This document shows, one piece after another, positions 7,905 through 14,757 of a stretch of 64,000 nt of DNA (position 1 is the stretch's first letter; the number at the start of each line of letters is the position of its first letter). The stretch is taken from assembly GCA_031551515.1 (NCBI GenBank), contig JAVBNL010000004.1:13009-77008 (forward strand). The letters are read 5' to 3'. The notes beneath the pieces are model-generated. The model did not search any database. It saw nothing but the letters and a program-made list of their open reading frames with translations, and was not told the origin of the DNA. The stretch is from FLUQ01 sp031551515. Its GTDB lineage: Bacteria > Desulfobacterota > Desulfovibrionia > Desulfovibrionales > Desulfovibrionaceae. A program made the translations under genes and the position numbers.

Positions 7905-8828
7905 TCATGACGGCGTTTGGGCGGAGTTTTTCCCGCGTTTGCGCAAACTGTCCGCCGTGTACAGCGTCAGCGCCGTCCAGATGGCGGCAAAGGCCACCAT
8001 TAGCGCCGGCGTGAGCGGTTCTTCAAAAACAAAAACTCCGAGCAGCAACGAGCAACTGGGCGAAATATACTGCAAAATGCCCAAGGTTGTGAACGGTAAA
8101 TGCCGCGCGCCATACGCATATAAAATGAGCGGGACGGAGGTGATAACCCCGGTGCCCGCCAGCAGCAGGCTTTCCGCCATGTTTGCGCCCCAGGCGGGCA
8201 AGGGCGATGTGGCCCCGGTCCACAGTACATAGGCCAGCGCGAGTGGCGCCAGCACGGCGGTTTCAAGGGCAAGACCGGGGAGCGATTCTACCAGCGCCAG
8301 TTTGCGCAGCAAAGCATAGACGGAAAAGAGCGAAGCCAGCCCAAGGCCTACCCAAGGGAAAGCCCCCGTCATGACGATCTGGGCGGTCACGCCGGCCACG
8401 GCGATGCTTATGGCGGCCAGGCGCACCGCGCCCGGTTTGTCGCCGAACAGGGCGATGCCCATGGCAATGGTCATCAGCGGATTGATGTAATAGCCCAGGC
8501 TCGTTTCCAGCACCCTGCCGTTGTTGACCGCCCAGATGAAAAGCAGCCAGTTGCAACCCAGCAGAAGGCTGCTGCAGCAAAGCCCGCGCATGACCTTGGG
8601 GTTACGCGCCGCTTTGACTAATTCGCCGAAACGGCCGGTGGCGATGACCAGCGGCAGCAAAAAGACGCAGGACCAGAGAATGCGGTGGCAGAGAATCAGG
8701 GGAGGAGAAACGTCGCGCAGCAGATACCAGTAAAGCGGCAAGGTCCCCCAGAGGCAGGAGGAACCGAGAGCGGCCCAGAAACCGAGGTCGGCTTTGAACG
8801 TTTCCGGGGCGGGAAGAAAAACGCGCAT
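7905..8828 (-). CDS. rarD: RarD-type EamA transporter (copy 1)
   Basis: 307 residues with ten hydrophobic helices. The RarD branch of the DMT family is recognised by LWGTLPLYW (residues 25-33), FIWAVNNGRVLETSLGYYINPL (near 96-117) and YAYGARHLPFTTLGILQYISPS (near 240-261). RarD is linked to chloramphenicol resistance in Pseudomonas, but its natural substrate is unknown. First gene of a likely three-transporter operon. The Shine-Dalgarno (GAGGT) is rather far, about nine bases before the ATG. A diverged second copy lies at 29227-30162. Confidence 0.85.
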   Translation of the reverse strand: MRVFLPAPETFKADLGFWAALGSSCLWGTLPLYWYLLRDVSPPLILCHRILWSCVFLLPLVIATGRFGELVKAARNPKVMRGLCCSSLLLGCNWLLFIWAVNNGRVLETSLGYYINPLMTIAMGIALFGDKPGAVRLAAISIAVAGVTAQIVMTGAFPWVGLGLASLFSVYALLRKLALVESLPGLALETAVLAPLALAYVLWTGATSPLPAWGANMAESLLLAGTGVITSVPLILYAYGARHLPFTTLGILQYISPSCSLLLGVFVFEEPLTPALMVAFAAIWTALTLYTADSLRKRGKNSAQTPS

Positions 8829-8844
8829 GACAGTGCACCTCAGG

Positions 8845-8883
8845 AAAAAACCCTGCCCGGCGCGGATTTCGCGCCGGGCAGGG
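8845..8883 (-). terminator. Intrinsic terminator of the 185-residue gene
   Basis: A 14-bp G+C-rich stem (8851-8864 with 8870-8883, five-base loop) followed on the minus strand by six T. It separates the unknown gene from rarD. Confidence 0.85.
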
Positions 8884-8908
8884 CATGCAGTCGCGAGGGA
8901 TTTTCGGG

Positions 8909-9466
8909 TTAGTTTTTGGAGAAGGAACGGGCGAACAGCGCTTCAACGGCGCCGCGGCCGTTCTTTTCCATAAACCGGGTGCCGGTGGCGGTGAACTGGC
9001 GGTGGCCGACAACCGGTTCGGAAACAGGCGCCCAGACTTCGTTTTCCCAGTGGAACCAGCCGTTCTGGTTCTGGTCGAACACGTACAGGGGCTTGTTGCA
9101 AATTTTGGCGAATTCCGCGCCCCAGCCGGTGCCGCCGCGTACGGTGCCGTCTTCGAGAATGGAGCCCACGACGTAGACTTCATACCCGCTGCTGACTTGC
9201 CAGCAGATGGATTGCAGCACTTTGCGGAAAATGGGCGCGCGGGTGTATTCGCGGCGCAGCAGTTTGGAAACGTAGCCCAAACTGACGTCTTTGAGCGCCA
9301 ATTCGTCATTGGTCAGAACTCTGAGGCCGCGCGTGCGTTCGCTCTGGTGGCCGTCAAAGCTGAAGTTGACTTCTTGAATGCCGTATTTTTCGGCCAGGCC
9401 GCCGAAAAAGGCTTCGGTTCCAGCCGCGCCGCCGCTGAACAGGGTGCAGTCACGAGAAGAAAGCAT
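8909..9466 (-). CDS. Uncharacterised protein, possible Rossmann/SLOG-like fold
   Basis: 185 residues without signal peptide or membrane helix. The N-terminus LFSGGAAGTEAFFG (about 9-22) has a glycine-rich turn; the middle alternates strands and helices; GGTGWGAEFAKICNKPLYVFDQ (about 110-131, quoted in two parts: GGTGWGAEFAK, ICNKPLYVFDQ) resembles the nucleotide-binding turn of SLOG/LOG-like proteins. A clean GGAGG precedes the ATG, and it has its own terminator, so it appears monocistronic. I do not recognise a characterised relative. Fold assignment is inference; function unknown. Confidence 0.65.
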   Translation of the reverse strand: MLSSRDCTLFSGGAAGTEAFFGGLAEKYGIQEVNFSFDGHQSERTRGLRVLTNDELALKDVSLGYVSKLLRREYTRAPIFRKVLQSICWQVSSGYEVYVVGSILEDGTVRGGTGWGAEFAKICNKPLYVFDQNQNGWFHWENEVWAPVSEPVVGHRQFTATGTRFMEKNGRGAVEALFARSFSKN

Positions 9467-9541
9467 GATTCCTCCGAGTCGCCTTGAGTATTACGGATGA
9501 TGCTGAATATTGCGGCACCATAGCTAAGTCGCCGGTCAAGG

Positions 9542-10357
9542 TCAATCAGCTGTGATGCGGCAGATGGAACCGGCCGTCAGAGAAAGCCGCGCGGCGGCGC
9601 TGGCCCGGTCGCAGGCCAGCTCGTAAAAGCCCTGGCTGCCGGGCACAAGGCCGATTTCTCCTGCCGTTATGGCGGCATAGTGCGTTGCGCAGCACAGGGG
9701 CAACGCTTCGCCGTTTTCGCCGGGCGACAGCAGGAGCGCGCCCCCGGAACCGGGCAAAGGGTGATCAAGGGGAATATTCAGAATGCAGTTGCCGAAACGG
9801 TCGACGTGCAGCACCGTGCAGCAAAATCCGCCCGCTATGTCGGCCGGGTGCGCCCAATCGGGGCTAAGGCGCATGCCCGTGTCATCCGGGTCAAGCGCTG
9901 TGCCCAGGGTTTCCGGCTTCGCGCCCAAGGCCAGCTTTGCCGCCAGGGGCGCAAGGAAGTCGCGGCCGTGAAATGTGCCGCCGCTCGGCGCACAGAGGCG
10001 CCAGGCCTGGGCCGGACCGTTTTTCCGCATGGTCTGATAGGCAAGAGAGAGCAGGCCGTTATCCGGCCCCAGCAGCGTATGGTTGCCATCCGCCAAGCAC
10101 AGAAAATCGCGTTCCGAACCCACGCCGGGGTCCACGACGCAAACGAAAATCATTCCCGCCGCGTGATACGGCAGCGCGGCTGCCAGAAAAAAAGCGCCGG
10201 TCATGACGGAAAAAGGCGGAACGCCGTGAGAGAGGTCAAAGCAGGGCACGCCCGGAGCCAGGCGGTGCAAAACGGCACGCAATTCACCGGCATACGGGTC
10301 GGCGTACCCGAAATCGGTCAGCAAAGAAAAAGCTGGGGCGCCTCCCGGGCGGCTCAT
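9542..10357 (-). CDS. SAM hydrolase / hydroxide adenosyltransferase (DUF62)
   Basis: 271 residues from an ATG overlapping the rex stop codon (ATGA). Family signatures are LLTDFGYADPYAGELRAVL at the N-terminus, VVDPGVGSERD near residue 85-95 and GPDNGLL near 108, the set shared by DUF62 SAM hydrolases and the SAM-dependent fluorinase/chlorinase. The family splits S-adenosylmethionine into adenosine and methionine using water; a halogenase role is unlikely without the specific halide pocket and context. Translational coupling to rex is notable, but no functional link is known to me. Confidence 0.8.
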   Translation of the reverse strand: MSRPGGAPAFSLLTDFGYADPYAGELRAVLHRLAPGVPCFDLSHGVPPFSVMTGAFFLAAALPYHAAGMIFVCVVDPGVGSERDFLCLADGNHTLLGPDNGLLSLAYQTMRKNGPAQAWRLCAPSGGTFHGRDFLAPLAAKLALGAKPETLGTALDPDDTGMRLSPDWAHPADIAGGFCCTVLHVDRFGNCILNIPLDHPLPGSGGALLLSPGENGEALPLCCATHYAAITAGEIGLVPGSQGFYELACDRASAAARLSLTAGSICRITAD

Positions 10358-11001
10358 CGGCTGTTGTTCGAAGCGGTAATGTTGAAAGACAGGGCGTACA
10401 GGTGGTGGAAAAAGTCCACGTATTCCAAAAACACGTTGTCGGGCACAAAAATACGGGCGGGCACGAAGTTGAGAATGCCGCGAATGCCGGCTTCCACCAG
10501 TTGGTCGGCCACTTGCTGGGCCCAGGCCGGGGGGGTGGTGATTATGCCGATTTTGGCGTCGAGGGCTTCCGTGCACTCCTTAAGGCAATGAACGTTTTGC
10601 ACGGTGATGCCGTCGATCTGCTCGCCAATTTTTTCCGGGTCGGAGTCGAACGCGCCGATAATGTGGTAGCTGCGCAGCGAAAAATCGCGGTGGTTCAAAA
10701 GCGCGCGCCCCAGCTTGCCGGTGCCGACGATAACGCAGTTCCAGGGTTTGTTGGCGCCGAGCGCTTCGGCGATGGAGGCCATAAGGTTGGCAATGTTGTA
10801 CCCGACTCCGCGCACGCCGAACTCGCCGAAGTAGGTGAGGTCTTTGCGAATTTGCGAGGCGTTGACCGCGCAGGCTTTGGCCAGCGGTTCGGAGGAAATG
10901 ACGTTGATGCCGTCGCCGTGCAGTTTTTCCAGAACCTCAAGATAAATCGCCAGCCGCTGAATAGTGGCGCGAGGGATATGCGCGGTTTTGGGGGGTGCCA
11001 T
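10354..11001 (-). CDS. rex: Redox-sensing transcriptional repressor Rex
   Basis: 215 residues. The N-terminal winged-helix domain (about 10-80) contains ASQIRKDLTYFGEFGVRGVGY, the Rex DNA-recognition and linker block (given as ASQIRKDLTYFGEF plus GVRGVGY). The Rossmann domain follows with GTGKLGRALLNH near residue 93. The C-terminal helix (FHHLYALSFNI) gives the domain-swapped dimer. Rex binds operators when NADH/NAD+ is low and lets go when NADH rises. It lies downstream of atpE on the same strand, the order I recall from Desulfovibrio, and overlaps the SAM hydrolase by four bases. Confidence 0.95.
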   Translation of the reverse strand: MAPPKTAHIPRATIQRLAIYLEVLEKLHGDGINVISSEPLAKACAVNASQIRKDLTYFGEFGVRGVGYNIANLMASIAEALGANKPWNCVIVGTGKLGRALLNHRDFSLRSYHIIGAFDSDPEKIGEQIDGITVQNVHCLKECTEALDAKIGIITTPPAWAQQVADQLVEAGIRGILNFVPARIFVPDNVFLEYVDFFHHLYALSFNITASNNSR

Positions 11002-11050
11002 AATTCGCTCCGTATTGCCGATGCCTGAGGCGGTTATTGAAGCAGAGCAC

Positions 11051-11076
11051 AGCGGGCGCCGTGATTCGACGCCCGC
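11051..11076 (-). other. Intercistronic hairpin between atpE and rex
   Basis: An 8-bp G+C stem (AGCGGGCG/CGCCCGCT) sits between atpE and rex without a T run. It could protect the atpE message 3' end or lower read-through, fitting the high copy number needed for subunit c. Role inferred. Confidence 0.45.
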
Positions 11077-11088
11077 TGCCGGTTCGGA

Positions 11089-11436
11089 TCAACCGAAAGG
11101 ACGCACAAACAGCAAAATCATGCAGATAACCAGGGCGTAAATGGCCAGCGATTCAATGAAGGCCAGGCCCAGCAGCAAAATGGTGGTCAGCTTGTTGCTG
11201 GCTTCGGGGTTGCGGGCAACGCCTTCGCAGGCGGCTTTCAGGCCCATGCCCTGGCCGATGCCGCAGCCGGCGGCGGCGATCGCCATGCCGATGGCGGCGG
11301 CGAAAGCGGCCAGGCCCAGGCCGTCGGCATTGAGGGAGGCCCTAGCGGCAGGGGCGGCGGCTTCGGCCGCGGCGGCGACGCCGGCCATGACCAATACGGT
11401 GAGAACGCTGCAAACAGCGGTGAACAATTTACGCAT
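11089..11436 (-). CDS. atpE: ATP synthase Fo subunit c with cleavable signal
   Basis: 115 residues, longer than the usual 75-85 because of an N-terminal hydrophobic signal (about 1-24, ending VAAAAEA). Helix one holds GCGIGQGMGL (Gln62), then the polar RNPEA loop, then helix two LLLGLAFIESLAIYALV with the ion-carrying Glu95. Gln62, Glu95, Ser96 and Tyr100 match four positions of the sodium-binding site of Na+ c-rings, but the residue after Ser96 is Leu, not Thr, so coupling ion is uncertain. In the membrane it forms the rotor ring. The F1 genes are not in the window, a split atp layout as in Desulfovibrio. Confidence 0.95.
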   Translation of the reverse strand: MRKLFTAVCSVLTVLVMAGVAAAAEAAAPAARASLNADGLGLAAFAAAIGMAIAAAGCGIGQGMGLKAACEGVARNPEASNKLTTILLLGLAFIESLAIYALVICMILLFVRPFG

Positions 11437-11495
11437 GTAAGGCTCCTTATACGATTATATAGTTGTGGCTTTCGCCATTCCCCACAAATTTATTT

Positions 11496-12200
11496 CTAAT
11501 GCGCGTGCTCTATGGCGCCTTGCAGATAGATCATGGTCAGCATGAAGAAAATGAACGCCTGCAACACTTTGGCCAGCAGGAACAGGAAGTAGACAGGAAA
11601 GGTGCTGATGACGGGCAGCAGGAAGAAGAACAGCACCAGCACGATTTCTTCGCCCCGGATGTTGCCGAAAAGTCGCAGGGTCAGCGAAAGAGGCCGGGCC
11701 AGATGGCTGATAAGCTCGATGGGCAGCATCAAGGGCGCCAGCAGCGGCATGGGGCCCATGAAGTGATGAATATAGCCGAACTTCCAGCGTTTGATGCCCT
11801 GATAGTTGTAGTAAAAGAAGACGAACAGCGCCATGGCGGCGTTGGTGTTGACGTTGGCCGTGGGCGCGTCGCAGCCGGGCAGCAGACCGAACAGGTTCTG
11901 CACCAGAATGAACAGGAAAAGGCCGCACAGCAACGGGAAGAACTTGCGTCCTTCTTCGCCTATGCTGCTGACCGTCACCTGCTCAAGGCCGTCGACAACG
12001 GTTTCAAGCACGTTCTGCAGTTTGCCCGGCACCAGCGTCAGGCGGGTGCGGGCGATGGCGCCCGTGATGAACAGTACGCCCATGGCCAGCCAGGTGTAGA
12101 CAACATGCTTGAACTCAACGGTCTTGCCCGCGATGGTCACGTGGTCAAGCCCGAGAAAGGTCGTAATAAGTACCGGTTCCGGCAAACCGCCGCCAGCCAT
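11496..12200 (-). CDS. atpB: ATP synthase Fo subunit a
   Basis: 234 residues with five to six membrane helices. The essential arginine of the half-channel lies in SLTLRLFGNI (about residue 177), followed by the GEE/GAIEHAH ends typical of the family. It starts two bases after atpI stops and is followed by atpE 59 bases later. Works with the c-ring for proton (or sodium) translocation in the cytoplasmic membrane. Confidence 0.97.
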   Translation of the reverse strand: MAGGGLPEPVLITTFLGLDHVTIAGKTVEFKHVVYTWLAMGVLFITGAIARTRLTLVPGKLQNVLETVVDGLEQVTVSSIGEEGRKFFPLLCGLFLFILVQNLFGLLPGCDAPTANVNTNAAMALFVFFYYNYQGIKRWKFGYIHHFMGPMPLLAPLMLPIELISHLARPLSLTLRLFGNIRGEEIVLVLFFFLLPVISTFPVYFLFLLAKVLQAFIFFMLTMIYLQGAIEHAH

Positions 12201-12202
12201 GG

Positions 12203-12637
12203 CTATGCCTCCTTCAGAGAATTACCCGCGATCCGGGCCGCGCCACGGAACGCCAAGGCCGCCACCACCGTTGAAAGCCCCGCCAAAAGCGGGATCAGGG
12301 GCGTGTTCAGCCGTACAATAAGCACATATAAAGCGCCGCCCGCACAAGCGAAGCGCGCCAAAAAACCGCACAGGTGCATGAAAGCCAGGGCCGGGGTGTA
12401 GGGCTGCCCCACAGCCCGCACAACCGAGCGCGCCAGCCACCACAAGTTCAGGGCTGCCAGAACGGAACCCAGGGCAAAGGCCAGCGGCCACGTTGAAAAA
12501 TGCGCCAGCGCCAGTCCGATAACCAGAGCGGATGCGGCGAACAAAAGCTGCCCGCTGAGAATACGCCGCATGTCGGGAGAGGCAATGCCCCCGGCGCGCA
12601 AGCGTTTTTCAATCGCGAGGCGGATTTTTTTCAGCAT
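12203..12637 (-). CDS. atpI: ATP synthase subunit I (AtpI)-like membrane protein
   Basis: 144 residues with four hydrophobic helices (about 26-46, 50-70, 85-107, 113-135) and a basic N-terminus. This small, weakly conserved protein stands before atpB in many atp operons and assists assembly of the c-ring. Identification rests on topology and position; it overlaps the upstream AtpZ-like gene by 29 bases. Confidence 0.7.
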   Translation of the reverse strand: MLKKIRLAIEKRLRAGGIASPDMRRILSGQLLFAASALVIGLALAHFSTWPLAFALGSVLAALNLWWLARSVVRAVGQPYTPALAFMHLCGFLARFACAGGALYVLIVRLNTPLIPLLAGLSTVVAALAFRGAARIAGNSLKEA

Positions 12638-12881
12638 CGATCACATCCTGATCCCGCAACAGCTTTTTTACGTCGCGGTACATGTTCAGGCAGCCGGCCG
12701 CAAAGCCGAAGGCCAGAAAAATCCAGAAACACCAGGGGGCGTCAAACCAGTGCCACAACCAGTAACCGATAAAGCCGCCCGCAAGCATGCCGGAGACAAG
12801 GTGCAGCCCGATGACGCTGGCGCGGGCGATAGGCCCGCTGAGCAGAGGCTTTTCCGGGGGCTTTTTCTTAGGAAAAATCAT
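12609..12881 (-). CDS. AtpZ/AtpI small membrane protein
   Basis: 90 residues from the ATG at 12879-12881 (GGAG six bases before); an upstream alternative adds 13 residues. Two hydrophobic helices (GLHLVSGMLAGGFIGYWLWHWF and FWIFLAFGFAAGCLNMYRDV, near residues 26-47 and 54-73) match the AtpZ-like family (DUF of F0F1-ATPase subunits) that forms a Mg2+/Ca2+ channel-like companion of AtpI. First gene of the atp Fo operon. Confidence 0.7.
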   Translation of the reverse strand: MIFPKKKPPEKPLLSGPIARASVIGLHLVSGMLAGGFIGYWLWHWFDAPWCFWIFLAFGFAAGCLNMYRDVKKLLRDQDVIDAEKNPPRD

Positions 12882-12927
12882 ATCCTTCTCCGCCGCCCGG
12901 CCTGTAACCGATATGCACAATCGGCAC

Positions 12928-12956
12928 GAATAACACAGAAATCAGCGGCGCGTCAA
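12928..12956 (-). promoter_or_regulatory. Candidate promoter of the atp Fo operon
   Basis: Minus strand: TTGACG (12951-12956) and, 17 bases on, TTATTC (12928-12933). The -35 is good, the -10 poor. It lies about 50 bases before the first gene. Confidence 0.35.
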
Positions 12957-12981
12957 TAAAAGCGCCGTTTCGTGCCGGGCT

Positions 12982-13779
12982 TTACCGCTTCACCGCCGGT
13001 TTGGGTTTCAGCTGTTTGCCGGGCGAATCCTGGTAATCGTCACGATCGCCGTTTTCAACGCTCACGCTTTTCGCCGCCTTGCCGGTCAGGCGGTTTGCTA
13101 TCTGCTCCGCCATGGCGGCAAAGGCTTTGTGGGCCAGCTCATCCTTGACGGAAGCGTCTTTTTCGGCCGCCGCTCTGGCGCCTGCGCCTTTGGCCGTGCC
13201 GGAAAGCACGGCCGTGCCCGTTTCCGTGTCGATCAGCCGGTACACGCAGGCGGTTTCCAGCCCGGCGCGGGGGCGGTAGTCGCCGGTCGCCCTGGCCGGC
13301 GGGCTGGCCCTGGCCCATGCGTGGTAGGTGGTGATGCGGCCTTCCAGCACATAGCGGGGGGCATCGGGTTTTTCTTCAGTAGGTGTTTTTTCCGCCGTTT
13401 TCGCGGGTTCGGCCTGTTCGATCTGTCCGGCCGCGTCGTCGCCCGCAGCAGCTTTTTCATCATCCGCCGTCAGGGGCGCAACGTTCAGCCCTGTGGCGGG
13501 CGCTGCGGCGGGGACGGCGGCATCCTCGGCATGCAGCCCCGCGTCGTGCAAGGCAAAGACAAGCTGATCGTGGAACAGTGTGGGCAAATCTTCGCTGCCG
13601 CCTTTCGCGGAAGCGGGCGCCGTGAACAGGCGCAGGGCGACAGCCGTGCCTTTTTCAAGGCTGAAGGCTTTTTCGGCTTTGGGCGCGGGCTCGGCCGTGG
13701 CGCCCGGGTCTTTGGTGCCGCAGGCGGTGGTCAGGCACAGCAGGATGGCCAGTGCGCCCAGGCTGCAATAACGTTTCAT
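12982..13779 (-). CDS. Putative lipoprotein, last gene of the lpoB cluster
   Basis: 265 residues with a lipoprotein signal: basic start, hydrophobic core and lipobox LTTAC (Cys20). The mature protein has an alanine/glutamate-rich low-complexity stretch (about 110-140) flanked by two folded parts; the C-terminal half (RYVLEGRITTYHAW... to LAHKAFAAMAEQIANRL) reads like a surface-lipoprotein domain of strands and helices. I do not recognise a named family. It follows lpoB by three bases, so it is almost certainly part of the same operon. Confidence 0.75.
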   Translation of the reverse strand: MKRYCSLGALAILLCLTTACGTKDPGATAEPAPKAEKAFSLEKGTAVALRLFTAPASAKGGSEDLPTLFHDQLVFALHDAGLHAEDAAVPAAAPATGLNVAPLTADDEKAAAGDDAAGQIEQAEPAKTAEKTPTEEKPDAPRYVLEGRITTYHAWARASPPARATGDYRPRAGLETACVYRLIDTETGTAVLSGTAKGAGARAAAEKDASVKDELAHKAFAAMAEQIANRLTGKAAKSVSVENGDRDDYQDSPGKQLKPKPAVKR

Positions 13780-13782
13780 TGT

Positions 13783-14397
13783 CTACCACCCGAGTTTCGG
13801 ATTCGTCGTTGTCTTGCGGATTTCTTTCTCGTCGGCCCAGAGCACTTCGCCGCTTTGCGGGTCCGTCAGCTCCAGGGTGATCTGATAGAACGCGTCGCCC
13901 ACGGTTTTGGTTCGCTTTTTAATGGAGCGCACCGCGCCAGTAATGATGTAGTCCGTTTCCAGCAGCGGCTTGTTGTCCTTTTTCCGGGTGGCCGTTTCGG
14001 TCAGATCCCGTTCGGCCATCACGTCCCCAAGGTTGCCTTCGTCGGCCAGAAAACGCACCTGCCCCGACTGCAGCAGCTTGATGCGGATTTTATCCGTGAT
14101 GCCTTTGGCATCGATGTGCTCGTCCGTGTAGTTTTTCACGTCACGCAGGCGGATTCTGGGCGGGCTGGCGGCCTGGGCCACCCATTTGGTGGCCAGCAGC
14201 GATTGGGTCATGCTTTCCGCCGTGTTCTGCAAATCGGTGGAGCCCCATTTGGCCGTCACGGTTTCAACGGCGTGGGGGTCTTCGTAATGCACTTCGCCGT
14301 CGCCCGAAACACGGCCCGTTTTGGGGCCGCCGCAGGCGGCCAGAGCCGCGCAGGTCAGGACAAGAACGAGAAGGGAAAGAAGTTTTCGGGTATGCAT
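13783..14397 (-). CDS. lpoB: LpoB-like penicillin-binding protein activator lipoprotein
   Basis: 204 residues. A signal with lipobox LAAC (Cys22) is followed by the LpoB-type sequence: ESMTQSLLATKWV, PPRIRLRDVKNYTDEHID, ITDKIRIKLLQSGQVRF and a final TDYIITGAVRS...FYQITLELTDPQSGEVLWADEKEIRK (quoted in pieces). LpoB is an outer-membrane lipoprotein that reaches through the peptidoglycan to activate PBP1B; deltaproteobacterial versions are less well studied. Adjacent YcfL- and COG3014-like genes are the usual neighbours of lpoB-like genes. Confidence 0.85.
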   Translation of the reverse strand: MHTRKLLSLLVLVLTCAALAACGGPKTGRVSGDGEVHYEDPHAVETVTAKWGSTDLQNTAESMTQSLLATKWVAQAASPPRIRLRDVKNYTDEHIDAKGITDKIRIKLLQSGQVRFLADEGNLGDVMAERDLTETATRKKDNKPLLETDYIITGAVRSIKKRTKTVGDAFYQITLELTDPQSGEVLWADEKEIRKTTTNPKLGW

Positions 14398-14400
14398 GGC

Positions 14401-14757
14401 TCAACTCGCATCGTTGGAGATGATGAGGGTGTATTCTGTGGCGCCCGGAACGGTGGACCGTTCTTTGACATGGATGGGCACCTCGCCTTTGATGATGATA
14501 GGGCGCCAGGCGGATTGCTCGAGCAAGGCCCCGGAAGCGTCGAACCACTGCATGCGGTACACGCTGTGCCGCACGGAAGAGCCGCTATTTTTCAACACGG
14601 CGGAAACGACCAGAAAGTCGCCGTCAACCGTGTGGCTGATGCTGTCGACTTTCACGTCTTTGGTATCCACATAATGGTGGGTGGGCCGCCCGCCGCAGGA
14701 CGCCAGCAGCAGAGCGAGACAGAGAACAATGCAGAAGGATGCGCTAATACGCCACAT
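14401..14757 (-). CDS. ycfL: YcfL-like lipoprotein (DUF1425)
   Basis: 118 residues with a lipobox LLASC (Cys21) and a compact beta-sandwich-like mature part (VSAVLKNSGSS...YRMQWFDASGALLEQ...). The central 'QWFD..G' segment is the feature I associate with YcfL/DUF1425 proteins. The start overlaps the end of the COG3014 gene by 14 bases and the stop is three bases before lpoB: a tight operon. Probably outer-membrane or periplasmic partner of LpoB; exact job unknown. Confidence 0.75.
   Translation of the reverse strand: MWRISASFCIVLCLALLLASCGGRPTHHYVDTKDVKVDSISHTVDGDFLVVSAVLKNSGSSVRHSVYRMQWFDASGALLEQSAWRPIIIKGEVPIHVKERSTVPGATEYTLIISNDAS

Noticed and set aside
7905..8828. Chloramphenicol-resistance function for RarD
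   Set aside because: The link is from one organism; sequence gives no substrate.
9542..10357. SAM-dependent fluorinase or chlorinase
   Set aside because: Only general DUF62 motifs are visible; no halide-site evidence or biosynthetic neighbours.
12903..12920. Rex operator upstream of the atp operon
   Set aside because: TTGTGCAT is present but the second half is one base out of register and mismatched; not convincing.
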